Of a DNA stretch of 64,000 bases, positions 9,896 through 18,787 are shown piece after piece. Every line of letters starts with the position of its first letter. Position 1 is the first letter of the stretch. Under the pieces are notes generated by a model, which saw only the letters and a program-made list of their open reading frames with translations, did no database searches and was not told the DNA's origin. The stretch is from the NCBI GenBank assembly GCA_945903265.1, contig CAMDNQ010000010.1, forward strand, positions 70,372 through 134,371, in the 5' to 3' direction. This DNA comes from Candidatus Sulfopaludibacter sp. SbA3 (lineage in GTDB: Bacteria; Acidobacteriota; Vicinamibacteria; Vicinamibacterales; UBA2999). Position numbers and translations under genes: made by a program.

Positions 9896-10941
9896 CAGGT
9901 CCTTCCGGATTCCCACGCCCTCGCGGCCTCGATGCGCGCAGCCATCGGCGGGTGCGAATAGAACAGGATTTCGACCAGGCGCGATGGACGCTCTTCGGCC
10001 AGATTCTGCGCGCCCAGCCGCTTCATGGCGCTCATGAAGCCAGCCGCGTTGCCGGTCATCTCGAGAGCATACAGGTCCGCGCGGCGCTCCTGCGCACGGG
10101 AGAGGGCGTTGACGACCGGCAGCAACAGGATGGACACGGCGCCGAGGGCCAGCAGCAGCAGCGGCAGCGCCGCCACGTCGTCCTTCCCCACCAGGCCAAA
10201 CCGGCCCGATGCCATGGCCAGCACGCGATCCGCCAGATAGAGCCCGATGGTCAGCAGGACTGCCTCGATCGCGAGCGCCTTCCAGATGTCGTGGTGCACG
10301 TGATGTGACAGTTCGTGCGCGAGGATCACTTCGATCTCTTCGTCTGAGTGCTCGGCCAGGAGCGTATCCGACAGGAGAATGCGGCGGGTCCGGCCAATGC
10401 CGGTGAGCGCCGCGTTCGCCTTGCGCGTCTTCTCGCTCATCCGCCATTCGAATACGCCGAGGATGCTGGTCCCGGCGCGGCCGGCGAGGCGCACCAGCCG
10501 GTCCACCAGGGCCGGGCGATCCAGAGGCCTGAATGTATAGAACAGCGGCAGCAGGTAGACGGGCGCGAGCTGCGCCATGACCACGAGGAGCACGATGAAG
10601 CAACCCGACGCGATCAGCCACCACCGCTCGGGACTGAGACGCAGCAGCGCCCAGACGATGAGCGCCGCACCGATCGCCAGCGCCATGCCCAGCGCCGCGC
10701 TTTTTCCCTGATCCGCCCACCACTGCGCCATCGCCTGCGTCGACAGGCCGTAGCGACGCTCGAGCGTCACTCCCTGGTAGAACGCGAACGGCATCTGCAG
10801 CGCCTCGCTCACAAGGACCAGCGCGACGACGTACAGCACCAGCGTGAGGATGGATATCCCGCCCGACGCGGCTGTGGCGCCATCGCGGAGGGCGGCTGAC
10901 CACCCGGAGACCAGAAACACGAAAAGAAAGATGGCCGCCAC
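9895..10941 (-). CDS. M48-family (Ste24-like) membrane metalloprotease
   Basis: An integral membrane zinc protease with several transmembrane segments before and after the catalytic motif HELSHH (HExxH) and a downstream ERRAD glutamate ligand. The shape is that of Ste24/CAAX prenyl protease 1 homologues, which in bacteria probably act in membrane-protein quality control. The tracked start is GTG 10941, at the edge of the first membrane helix. The frame stays open upstream to CTG 11007, which overlaps the smc stop (CTGA) and would add [15 protein letters not shown], a basic cytoplasmic N-terminus that looks native. The gene probably starts at that CTG, giving about 370 residues. Confidence 0.85.
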   Translation of the reverse strand: MAAIFLFVFLVSGWSAALRDGATAASGGISILTLVLYVVALVLVSEALQMPFAFYQGVTLERRYGLSTQAMAQWWADQGKSAALGMALAIGAALIVWALLRLSPERWWLIASGCFIVLLVVMAQLAPVYLLPLFYTFRPLDRPALVDRLVRLAGRAGTSILGVFEWRMSEKTRKANAALTGIGRTRRILLSDTLLAEHSDEEIEVILAHELSHHVHHDIWKALAIEAVLLTIGLYLADRVLAMASGRFGLVGKDDVAALPLLLLALGAVSILLLPVVNALSRAQERRADLYALEMTGNAAGFMSAMKRLGAQNLAEERPSRLVEILFYSHPPMAARIEAARAWESGRT

Positions 10942-11003
10942 GGCGGTGCCCGCGACGGCGGCGCGGCGGTGGAGGCGATGGTACCGCGAGGCCTTGTCTT
11001 CGT

Positions 11004-14000
11004 TCAGTTCAACTGCACCGAAATGAGTTTCGAGACTCCCGGCTCCTCCATCGTGACGCCATACAGCCGGTTCGCAATTTCCATCGTCCGGCGGTTATGC
11101 GTGATGAGGATGAACTGCGTGCGGTCGAGCATGCCGCGCAACATATCGACGAACCGCCCGACGTTCGCATCGTCGAGGGGCGCATCGATTTCGTCGAGCA
11201 GACAGAACGGGCTCGGCTTGTACTTGAAGATCGCGAACATGAGCGAGATTGCCGTCAGCGCTTTTTCACCACCGGAGAGCAGCTGCACGTTCTGGAGGCG
11301 CTTGCCCGGAGGCGAGGCGACGATGTCGATCCCGCTCTCGAGCGGATCGTTCTCGTCGAGGAGCGTCAGACCGGCGTGGCCGCCGCCAAACAGCGTGCTG
11401 AATGTCTCCTGGAAGTTCTGCTGGATGGCGGTGAAGGCTTCCTGGAAGCGCGCGGTCGATGTTTCGTCGATCCGCTTGATCGCCTCTGCCGTCTGCGAGA
11501 TCGAGTCGGTAAGATCCTTGCGCTGCGTCGTCAGGAAGAGATGGCGGGTCTCGAGCTCGTCGAACTGCTCGATCGCCATCATGTTCACCGGTCCCAGCCG
11601 ATCGATCTTGGCCTTCAGGGTCGTGATGGCCTCTTCGGCCGTCATCACTCCGGTACGAGCCGCGGTGTAGGCGGACTCGACCGCGTCGGCGGGTGCCCCC
11701 GCGAAGTCCCCATCCTCTGCGTCGGGATCGGGCTCGTCTGCGGTGATCGCCGCGGCGTCCGGGGTTGCCTCGCCGGCCTGCTCCATCCGCTCCACGTCGG
11801 CGAGGACTTCCTCGAGCGAGCACTGCATCGTCTCCACGCACAGCTGCGACAGATGGCCAAGGTCGCTTTCCGCGGTGGCGCGCGCGATTTGCAGCTCGCC
11901 CGCCTGGCTGCGAATCTCTTCGAGCCGCCGCCGTGCGTCACGAATCGCGATGTCCTGGGCATCCACCTTCACGCGCATGTCCGCGGCTGCCTCGTCGGCG
12001 GCCCGGACCTCGTCGCGGAGGGCATCGAGCGCCTGGATATCGGCATCCAGCGCCGTCGTGGCGTCGGCGATGGCCGCCAGAAGCCCCTCGCGCCGCGTCC
12101 GCGCCTGATCGAGTTCGGCCGCACGAGCGGTAATGCGGGTTTCGATATCGCGAGCCGCTTCCTCCAGCCGGACGACTTCGGCGGCAAGCGCCGCCGCGCG
12201 CTCGATCATCGTGGCATGGGTCGCGCGGCTCTCCGCGACGCGAGCCGAGCGTTCTTCGACCGTCTCACGGGCCATCATCAAGCGCCCCTGGGCCGCCGAC
12301 AGATCGGCCTCGGCAATCCGCTGCTCCTCGAAGAGGCGCGCAATCGATGTTTCGGCCTCGGCATATCGGGCGTCGAGCGTGGCGCGCTCGTCGTCAGCCT
12401 GCCGGAGCTCGAGCGAGATGAGGTCGCCCTTCCGCGCCAGACGCGTCGACTCCTCCACCGCGCGCGCAACCTGGGCCTCCTGCCCGACGATCGCGACCTC
12501 CTGGCGGTGCTGCTCCGCGGTCAGTCCCGCAAGCGCCGCGCTCACTTCTGCGATGACGGTGTCGAGCCGCGAGCCTTCGTCGGCGAGGCGCGCTGCTTCG
12601 GTCCTCTCCGTCGCAAGGCGCTCGTGCAGCTCCTTGATCTCGCGTTTAGTCGCGAGGATGCTGCGCGACTCGACGCGCAGGCCTCCGGACACCAGATGCG
12701 GACCGCGGAAGAGGTCGCCCTCGATTGTCGCGACGGGTGCCGACGTCTGCCGTGACATCGTGACCGCCTGCTCGAATGTGTCGGCGATATACGCCTCGGG
12801 CACGACTTTCTGGATTGTGGCGACATGCGGACCGCTGATGCGCAGGACGTCCGCGATCGGCACGATCCCGGGCATTCTCATGGCCTGCTGCGGGTGGTAG
12901 CCGTTGGAGCCCGGATCGATCACCACGAAACCGCAGCGTCCGGCACCCTGCTCCCGGACGAGTCCGAGGCCCGCGGCCGCCTGGTCATGCCGCTCGACCA
13001 CGACATGCTGCAGAAGATCCCCGAGACAGGCTTCGACGGCGCGTTCGTAGCGGCGATCGACGTCCAGATAGTCGGCGACCGCGCCCTGCTGACTGACCTT
13101 GCCGTTGGCCTGGACCAGCACCATCCTGGCCGCATCCCCGAACTCTTCGCGGCTCCCCTCCATGTCGGTCAGCGACGTCAGCCGCGCCTCGCTGCGGGCC
13201 AGCTCCTGCTCGCGCTCCCGGACGACCCGCGCGTGCTCCTCCTGCCGCGTACGCGCGGCCGCCAGCTCGGACTCGCGGCCGGCGGCGTCGAGCCGCACCT
13301 GCTCGAGCGCGGCGCGCGCGCGGCCCAGCGACTGTTCGGCGGCGGCACGATCGGCTTCCGTCGTCTCGGTTTCGCGCCGGAGATCCTCACGCTCGATGTC
13401 GAGCTTGCTCAGCGTTGCGGCGACACGGTCACGCTGCGCGGCCGCATGTTCCATGGCATGGCGGAGCGCGGTCGCGGCATTCAGCGCGGAAAAGACGCTC
13501 CCCCGCGTGGCTTCGACATCGCTTTCAAGCCCTTCGATCTGCTGCTGGGCGCGGGCGTGTTCCGCGGTCGCATCGGTCAGCGCGTCGGCGGCCGCATCGC
13601 GGGCACGTTCGGCCTCGCCGGCGGCCTGGGCGCGATCCGCCACGGCGACGCGCGCGGGCTCCCGGCGGCCTTCAAGCTCCGACAGTTCGGCGGTGATGTC
13701 GGACGCGCGGGCGGCCAGCATCTCCGCCTGCTGCCGATTCAGCTCCTGCTGCTGCTGCCGGCGCTGGATGTCGAGTTCGCGGGCGTGGGCGTCTTCGCGC
13801 ACCCGCGCGACGCGGCTGTCGGCCTCGGCCTGCTCGATTCTGAGGCGCGCCAGGTCCGCTTCGACCTCCGCCACATGACCCGCCGCAGCGGTCTCCCGCT
13901 CGCGCGCTTCAGTGAGCCGGGACCGGGCGGCTTCGATCGCCGCCGACAACTCGCGCCCTCGACGGGCGAGGAGGACCTTCTCCCAGCGGCGCAGCTCGTC

Positions 14001-14816
14001 GCGCAGTTTCTTGTACCGGCGGGCTTTCGCGGCCTGGCGCTTGAGCGTGCCGCGCTGCTTTTCGACCTCGAAGACGATGTCGTCGATGCGGGTGAGATTC
14101 TGCTGCGCTGCTTCGAGCTTCATCTCCGCGGAGCGCCGGCGCGAGCGGTATTTGGTGATGCCCGCGGCTTCCTCAATCAGCTGGCGGCGGTCGGCCGGCC
14201 GCGAGCTGAGGATCATGCCGATCTTGCCCTGCTCGATGATGGCGTAGGCCTTCGCGCCGAGGCCCGTATCCATCAGCAACTCGTGCACGTCGCGAAGCCG
14301 GCAGACTTCGCCGTCGATCAGGTACTCGCTCTCACCGGAGCGGTACAGGCGGCGGGTGACTTCCACGTCGCGCGTGAAGAGCTCCGCGGCCGCGTGAACG
14401 GCCTGCAGCGTCTCGTGGCTGTGCCCGTTGCCGTTGCCGTTCCCGTGTCCATTCCCATTGCCGTTGCCGTTGCCGTTGGAATGACCGTGCTCCGGCTCCG
14501 CTGAGACTGGCTGGAACCCGGCAAGCTCGACGTCGTCGGCTCTCGGAGGAACCGGCAGCCCTGTCAGTCGCAGGGTGACTTGTGCGGTCGCCCCCGGCTT
14601 CCGCGCGTCGCTGCCGCTGAAGATGACGTCTTCCATGCGCTCGCCGCGCAGGCTCTTGGCGCTCTGCTCGCCCAGGACCCAGGTAATGGCGTCGGCCACG
14701 TTGCTCTTGCCGCAGCCGTTGGGTCCGACGATGGCCGTCACTCCCTGATCGAAGGCAAGCTCCGACCGATCGGAGAACGACTTAAAGCCATGTATTGCGA
14801 GGCGTTCTAGGCGCAT
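11004..14816 (-). CDS. smc: Chromosome segregation protein SMC
   Basis: SMC forms the condensin ring that organises and segregates the chromosome. The 1270-residue protein has the N-terminal ATPase lobe with Walker [10 protein letters not shown] (31-39), a long coiled coil, a hinge around residues 520-680, a second coiled coil, and the C-terminal lobe with signature [11 protein letters not shown] and Walker [14 protein letters not shown]. An unusual Gly-Asn-His repeat sits in the N-terminal lobe at residues 110-134. ATG 14816 is followed by the usual [14 protein letters not shown]. It is the first gene of a leftward run. No scpA or scpB is in the window. Confidence 0.95.
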   Translation of the reverse strand: MRLERLAIHGFKSFSDRSELAFDQGVTAIVGPNGCGKSNVADAITWVLGEQSAKSLRGERMEDVIFSGSDARKPGATAQVTLRLTGLPVPPRADDVELAGFQPVSAEPEHGHSNGNGNGNGNGHGNGNGNGHSHETLQAVHAAAELFTRDVEVTRRLYRSGESEYLIDGEVCRLRDVHELLMDTGLGAKAYAIIEQGKIGMILSSRPADRRQLIEEAAGITKYRSRRRSAEMKLEAAQQNLTRIDDIVFEVEKQRGTLKRQAAKARRYKKLRDELRRWEKVLLARRGRELSAAIEAARSRLTEARERETAAAGHVAEVEADLARLRIEQAEADSRVARVREDAHARELDIQRRQQQQELNRQQAEMLAARASDITAELSELEGRREPARVAVADRAQAAGEAERARDAAADALTDATAEHARAQQQIEGLESDVEATRGSVFSALNAATALRHAMEHAAAQRDRVAATLSKLDIEREDLRRETETTEADRAAAEQSLGRARAALEQVRLDAAGRESELAAARTRQEEHARVVREREQELARSEARLTSLTDMEGSREEFGDAARMVLVQANGKVSQQGAVADYLDVDRRYERAVEACLGDLLQHVVVERHDQAAAGLGLVREQGAGRCGFVVIDPGSNGYHPQQAMRMPGIVPIADVLRISGPHVATIQKVVPEAYIADTFEQAVTMSRQTSAPVATIEGDLFRGPHLVSGGLRVESRSILATKREIKELHERLATERTEAARLADEGSRLDTVIAEVSAALAGLTAEQHRQEVAIVGQEAQVARAVEESTRLARKGDLISLELRQADDERATLDARYAEAETSIARLFEEQRIAEADLSAAQGRLMMARETVEERSARVAESRATHATMIERAAALAAEVVRLEEAARDIETRITARAAELDQARTRREGLLAAIADATTALDADIQALDALRDEVRAADEAAADMRVKVDAQDIAIRDARRRLEEIRSQAGELQIARATAESDLGHLSQLCVETMQCSLEEVLADVERMEQAGEATPDAAAITADEPDPDAEDGDFAGAPADAVESAYTAARTGVMTAEEAITTLKAKIDRLGPVNMMAIEQFDELETRHLFLTTQRKDLTDSISQTAEAIKRIDETSTARFQEAFTAIQQNFQETFSTLFGGGHAGLTLLDENDPLESGIDIVASPPGKRLQNVQLLSGGEKALTAISLMFAIFKYKPSPFCLLDEIDAPLDDANVGRFVDMLRGMLDRTQFILITHNRRTMEIANRLYGVTMEEPGVSKLISVQLN
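14415..14489 (-). repeat. (Gly-Asn)n / His low-complexity insert inside smc
   Basis: About 75 bp of near-perfect GGCAAC-type hexamers (opposite strand gttgcc/gttccc) encode HGHSNGNG...GHSH. The codons vary slightly between units, so the tract is partly diverged rather than a clean microsatellite. It keeps the reading frame. Confidence 0.9.
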
Positions 14817-14915
14817 GAGTTCCCTGAAATCTGAAAAAACTGGTGACTGGGCGAAGGCGGGCTCAGTCTAAACAAGGCCTACCCCTAGTGGCAAGGCCAA
14901 AGTAACACCACTATA

Positions 14916-14936
14916 TTTTGGGTTGGGACCCCAAAA
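14916..14936. promoter_or_regulatory. Inverted repeat in the ctpA-smc gap
   Basis: TTTTGGG (14916-14922) and CCCAAAA (14930-14936) flank a 7-nt loop. It lies downstream of the ctpA stop and upstream of smc on the same strand. There is no T-run after it in the transcription direction, so it could be a weak terminator or an operator. A TATAGT box just after it (minus strand, about 14910) may be a -10 element for smc, but no good -35 was found. Confidence 0.3.
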
Positions 14937-14964
14937 GGCGGGATGGTGCTACGACGAAAAAAGC

Positions 14965-16587
14965 TTATCGAGCGGCGCGCGTCGGAGCCGTTCCGAGCTT
15001 CATCAGCGCTTCAGCCTCCGGGAAGAGGGTCAGCGCGTGCTGGAGCTGCGGATCCTGTCGCGAGAGGTTGCGGCGCGCGGCCTCGACGCCGAAGAGATCC
15101 AGGTCGATTTCGAAGCGGATCATTGCGCGAATGAACGCCAGATCCTGCTGCCAGGCGGCCTCGTCAATCTTCACCCTGGCCTTCTCGACGTGCTGCTTGA
15201 ACTCGGCGACCATCGCGTCGGTCACCTGGAAGTCCCCGGAGAGCTCCCGGAAACCCGACGTCGGGGTCGTCGTGATGCGCCGATCGCCCGAGCGGGAAAA
15301 CCGCTGCGCGTAGGTGTCGAACAGGTTCCGCGCGAAGAGCGTCCGTCCAAAGCGCGTCGGGTTGAATCCTTCGAGCGGGCCGTCGAATCGGCGATCCGGC
15401 TCGACGCCGCCGCCGCTGTAGACCCGCCGCCCCGCGTCGGTGAACTTCAGGTCCTCGGGCTGGTGCTCCTTCGCCGCATCCTGTTCGCGCAGCGTATAGG
15501 TCAGGTATTCGTCGAACGCGCCGTCCCACGGACGCTGAATCATCCGGCCACTCGGGGTGTAGTACCGGGCTGTCGTCACCGCGACGCCCGCGCCCTCGCT
15601 GACGCGGTACACCGACTGCACGAGCGCCTTGCCGAACGTCGTCTCGCCGACGACCAGCGCCCGGTCGTGATCCTGGAGAGCGCCGGCGACGATTTCCGAC
15701 GCGCTGGCACTGTTGCGATTCACGAGCGTGACGACGGGAAGCTCGGTGTAATCGCCCTGCTGCGTCGCGCGGTAGTCCTGATCCGAATTCGGCACGCGGC
15801 CCCGCGTGTAGACGATCATGTCGCCCTTCGGCAGGAAGCGATTCGCGACCTTGATCGCCTGGTCGAGCGCGCCGCCCGGATTGCCGCGGAGGTCGAACAC
15901 GAGGCGCCGCATCCCTTTGCCCGTCAGGTCGCGCAGCGCACGTCCGAGCTCCTGGTCGGTGTTTTCGCCGAAGTCCGAGAGCAGGACGTAGCCGGTCGTC
16001 CCGTCGAGCATGAACGACGCGCGCACCGTCGGAATGTGAATCTCGTCGCGCACGACGTCGAGCTCGATCAGCTTCTCGTAGCCCGCGCGCATGATGGCGA
16101 TGTGCACCGGCGTGCCGCGCGGCCCGCGGAGCACCCGCACCGCTTCGTCGCTCGTCCAGCCCTTGGTGTCCTTGCCCTCGATCTGCGCGATCACGTCGCC
16201 GCGGCGGAGTCCCTTCTGGTACGCGGGGGAACCCTCGAAGAGCGAGAAGACGGTGATGGCGCCGTCGACCACCTGAATCGAGATGCCGAGGCCGTAGTAG
16301 CGCCCCTCCTGCCGCTCGCGCATCTGCGCATACGTCCGGGGGTCCATGAAACTCGAATGGGGGTCGAGGGTCTGGAGCATCCCCGAGATCGCGCCGTACA
16401 CGAGACGGTCGGATTCGACGTCCCCGACGTAGTTGGCCTCAATCGCGTCCAGGGCGGCTGTAAAAACCTTGTATTGCTCCGGAATCTGGTCCTGGGCGAC
16501 CAGGGCGCTCCGGCCGTAAAACCCGCCGAGCAGGGCGCAGAAGGCGACCGTAAAGACGGAGGCGGATAACATCCGGTAGCGGCGCAT
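14965..16587 (-). CDS. S41-family carboxyl-terminal processing protease (CtpA-like)
   Basis: A periplasmic, membrane-anchored serine protease that trims or degrades envelope proteins. It has an N-terminal hydrophobic anchor (about 8-30), a PDZ domain (YYGLGISIQVVDG to GLRRGDVIAQIEG, about 95-175), and the tail-specific protease domain with catalytic Ser in NSASASE and Lys in TFGKALVQ. The C-terminal 130 residues, rich in charged helices, extend past the usual catalytic core. The gene is divergent from tatA and its promoter region is shared. ATG 16587 lies only a few bases after the candidate -10 box, so a later in-frame ATG (16572) is a possible alternative. Confidence 0.9.
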   Translation of the reverse strand: MRRYRMLSASVFTVAFCALLGGFYGRSALVAQDQIPEQYKVFTAALDAIEANYVGDVESDRLVYGAISGMLQTLDPHSSFMDPRTYAQMRERQEGRYYGLGISIQVVDGAITVFSLFEGSPAYQKGLRRGDVIAQIEGKDTKGWTSDEAVRVLRGPRGTPVHIAIMRAGYEKLIELDVVRDEIHIPTVRASFMLDGTTGYVLLSDFGENTDQELGRALRDLTGKGMRRLVFDLRGNPGGALDQAIKVANRFLPKGDMIVYTRGRVPNSDQDYRATQQGDYTELPVVTLVNRNSASASEIVAGALQDHDRALVVGETTFGKALVQSVYRVSEGAGVAVTTARYYTPSGRMIQRPWDGAFDEYLTYTLREQDAAKEHQPEDLKFTDAGRRVYSGGGVEPDRRFDGPLEGFNPTRFGRTLFARNLFDTYAQRFSRSGDRRITTTPTSGFRELSGDFQVTDAMVAEFKQHVEKARVKIDEAAWQQDLAFIRAMIRFEIDLDLFGVEAARRNLSRQDPQLQHALTLFPEAEALMKLGTAPTRAAR

Positions 16588-16595
16588 ATGTGAAA

Positions 16596-16624
16596 ACTAT
16601 AAACGGTTACCTTGACCCCGTCCA
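16596..16624 (-). promoter_or_regulatory. Candidate sigma-70 promoter for ctpA
   Basis: On the minus strand TGGACG (16624-16619), a 17-nt spacer and TATAGT (16601-16596). The predicted start lies about 2-5 nt from ATG 16587, which would make the mRNA nearly leaderless. It overlaps the tatA promoter on the other strand. Confidence 0.4.
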
Positions 16625-16641
16625 GACCGCGTTTCTATAAT
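16612..16641 (+). promoter_or_regulatory. Sigma-70 promoter for tatA-tatC
   Basis: TTGACC (16612-16617) and a perfect TATAAT (16636-16641) with an 18-nt spacer, 41 nt before the tatA start. This is the best housekeeping promoter match in the window. Confidence 0.75.
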
Positions 16642-16682
16642 CGTATGAATAACTTGCGGGAAATTGAGCAGGAGTCCTAGCC

Positions 16683-17012
16683 ATGTTTGGTTCCATTGGA
16701 ATGCCCGAGCTGATCATCATCCTGGTGATCGCCCTGATCATCTTCGGGCCCCGCAAGCTGCCTGAGCTTGGCCGGTCGCTTGGCCGGAGCATCGGGGAGT
16801 TCAAGAAGGCCTCGAACGAGCTGCGCAACACGCTCGAGGAGGAGATCCGCATCGAGGAGCAGCGCGACAACCGCGCCGCGATCCGCGCGGAGCAGGATAC
16901 GGCGCTGGCGGCCGCGGCGGCCCCGCCGTCCGCCACCCCTCCACCGGTGACGCCTGCGCCGCCGGCCAGCGAGACCGTCACGCGTACGCCCGGCGCCGGC
17001 CCGGCGGCCTAG
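16683..17012 (+). CDS. tatA: Twin-arginine translocase subunit TatA/TatB
   Basis: TatA oligomers form the passage for folded proteins across the inner membrane. The 109-residue protein has one N-terminal membrane helix (about 7-22) followed by the conserved [14 protein letters not shown] hinge and an amphipathic helix, then a charged helix and an Ala/Pro-rich tail. An AGGAG-like site sits upstream of ATG 16683. Only one TatA/B-type gene is present beside tatC, so this may be a minimal TatAC system in which one protein does both jobs, unless tatB lies elsewhere. Confidence 0.93.
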   Translation: MFGSIGMPELIIILVIALIIFGPRKLPELGRSLGRSIGEFKKASNELRNTLEEEIRIEEQRDNRAAIRAEQDTALAAAAAPPSATPPPVTPAPPASETVTRTPGAGPAA

Positions 17013-17019
17013 TGGCGCT

Positions 17020-17841
17020 GTGGCGCTGATTCCCTTCCCCAACAACACGCCGGCGCCGGTGCCGGAAGACGACTTCGATCAGGATCCAGACGCTCTTCTC
17101 GACACCGACGGCGGCGGGAAGATGTCGTTCCTCGACCACCTGGACGAGCTGCGGCGGCGGATCCTGTATGCCGTCGTCGCGCTGTTCATCGGGTTCGTGA
17201 TCTCGTTTTTCTTCATCAACGACATCTTCGATTTCATCATGCGGCCCCTGCAGGCGATGCTGCCCCCCGGCGGGACGCTCGTCTTCACCGAGCCGACCGA
17301 AGCGTTCATGCTCAACATCAAGATCGCGCTGATTGCGGGCCTCATCCTCGCATCGCCGGCGGTCTTCCTGCAGCTGTGGCTGTTCGTGGCGCCCGGCCTG
17401 TACTCGCACGAGAAGAAATGGGCGATCCCGTTCGTGGTGATGTCGTCGCTGTTTTTCGTGGCCGGCGCCGCGTTCTCCCACTACGTCGTCTTTCCGTTGA
17501 CGTGGAAATTCTTCGTCAGCTTCACGAACGACATCCTGACGTTCATGCCGCGCATCTCGCCGGCCTTCTCGCTCTACCTGCGGCTGCTCCTGGCCTTTGG
17601 CCTGGTCTTCCAGATGCCGACGCTGGTCCTGTTCCTGGCGCGCATGGGTGTCGTCAACGCCCGGTTCCTGATCAAGAACTTCAAGTTCGCCGTGCTGATC
17701 ATGGTGATCGCGTCGGCCGTGATTACGCCCGACGGCGGCGGCGTCTCGCTCGTGGCGATGACCGGACCGATGATCCTGCTCTACGGCTTGAGCATCGTGC
17801 TGGCCTGGCTGTTCGGAAAAAAGAAGACCATCGCCGCCTGA
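17020..17841 (+). CDS. tatC: Twin-arginine translocase receptor TatC
   Basis: TatC recognises twin-arginine signal peptides. The 273-residue protein has a soluble N-terminal extension of about 33 residues (Pro/Asp-rich), then the family opening MSFLDHLDELRRRI and six hydrophobic segments, with the conserved TEPTEAFMLNIKIAL loop. GTG 17020 follows tatA by 7 nt. The C-terminal KKKTIAA is cytoplasmic. Confidence 0.95.
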   Translation: MALIPFPNNTPAPVPEDDFDQDPDALLDTDGGGKMSFLDHLDELRRRILYAVVALFIGFVISFFFINDIFDFIMRPLQAMLPPGGTLVFTEPTEAFMLNIKIALIAGLILASPAVFLQLWLFVAPGLYSHEKKWAIPFVVMSSLFFVAGAAFSHYVVFPLTWKFFVSFTNDILTFMPRISPAFSLYLRLLLAFGLVFQMPTLVLFLARMGVVNARFLIKNFKFAVLIMVIASAVITPDGGGVSLVAMTGPMILLYGLSIVLAWLFGKKKTIAA

Positions 17842-17842
17842 C

Positions 17843-18778
17843 GTGGTGATCCGGTCGTCACAATCGCCGCAAATTGAACGCCTGGTGGAGGACCTCCGCG
17901 GCCCTGCGGGCAGGCGCGATGCCGCCGTGGCGCGGCTGCGCATCATCGGGCCGCGGGCCGTCGAGCGCATCTCCGCGCTCGTGGCGTCGGATGCGCCGCC
18001 GGCGGCGCGCGCCGCGGGACTGCGGGCGCTGGAGGGTAGCGACGACGACCGGGCCCTGCGTGCGGCGGCGGCCGCAAGCGGCGAGACCGACGCCGCCGTG
18101 GCGCTCGCCGCCATCGGCGTGCTGCGCGGGCGCCTCACGTGCGAAAGCGGTACCGAGATCCTCGATCTGATCAGCAGCATCGCCCTCGACGCAGAGCGAT
18201 CGAAGGACGTCCGGCTCGCGGCGCTGGATGCGCTCTCAGAGCTCCCGCGCCACGTCGTTCAGCCGCTGCTGCAGCAGGCAGACATGGGCGGTGGCAGCCC
18301 TGTCGCGACAACCGGGGGGACAACCGGCTTCGACGATCCGACTGCCGCGACGGAGTGGATGGCGGCCAACGGGGCGGCGCCCCTGTCGACCCTGCACGAC
18401 CTGGTGCTCGACCTGCGCGAACGGGAGCGCCGCGAGCCGTCGGCACGCACGCGTCAGCGATGGGCGCTCGCACGCGGCGCCGTCCATGCGGTACTCGCGA
18501 GGCGCGGCAGCCGGGTGGCGTTGTACGACCTCAGGGAGACCTTCGACGCAGCCAACGAGCCGCTGCCGCTCGACTTCCTGGCGGCGGCGACGATGCTGGG
18601 GGACACGGCGACGCTCGAGCCGCTGGCGCGGGCCTGGACCGCGGCAGCCGCGCGGGAAACCTGGTGGCGCGATCGGCTGCGCGATGCCGCCGCAGACATC
18701 ATCAAACGGGAGAAGCTCTCGGGACGGAGCGCAGTCGTGAAACGAATCAGGAGCCGATGGCCCGGCTTCCTGGCGTGA
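17843..18778 (+). CDS. Alpha-helical HEAT-like repeat protein, function unknown
   Basis: A 311-residue protein made almost wholly of Ala/Arg/Leu-rich helices. Units such as RDAAVARLRIIGPRAVERIS, ARAAGLRALEGS and VRLAALDALSELPRHVVQPL look like HEAT/PBS-lyase repeats in the first half. The second half is helical but less regular. There is no signal peptide or catalytic motif. The start GTG 17843 comes one base after the tatC stop, so it belongs to the tat transcript. A scaffold or chaperone role is possible but not shown. Confidence 0.6.
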   Translation: MVIRSSQSPQIERLVEDLRGPAGRRDAAVARLRIIGPRAVERISALVASDAPPAARAAGLRALEGSDDDRALRAAAAASGETDAAVALAAIGVLRGRLTCESGTEILDLISSIALDAERSKDVRLAALDALSELPRHVVQPLLQQADMGGGSPVATTGGTTGFDDPTAATEWMAANGAAPLSTLHDLVLDLRERERREPSARTRQRWALARGAVHAVLARRGSRVALYDLRETFDAANEPLPLDFLAAATMLGDTATLEPLARAWTAAAARETWWRDRLRDAAADIIKREKLSGRSAVVKRIRSRWPGFLA

Positions 18779-18787
18779 CTGTGTTTT

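Noticed and set aside
9110-10903. 597-aa ORF treated as one protein
   Set aside because: Its first 330 residues are the off-frame shadow of the M48 protease; only the lipoprotein part from ATG 9895 is real.
12825-14504. 559-aa plus-strand ORF opposite smc, and similar long antisense ORFs (14-1315, 14923-16569, 11097-12755, 20289-21809, 44818-46569)
   Set aside because: High-GC shadows. They are Arg/Ala/Gly-rich, have no recognisable domains, and lie opposite conserved genes.
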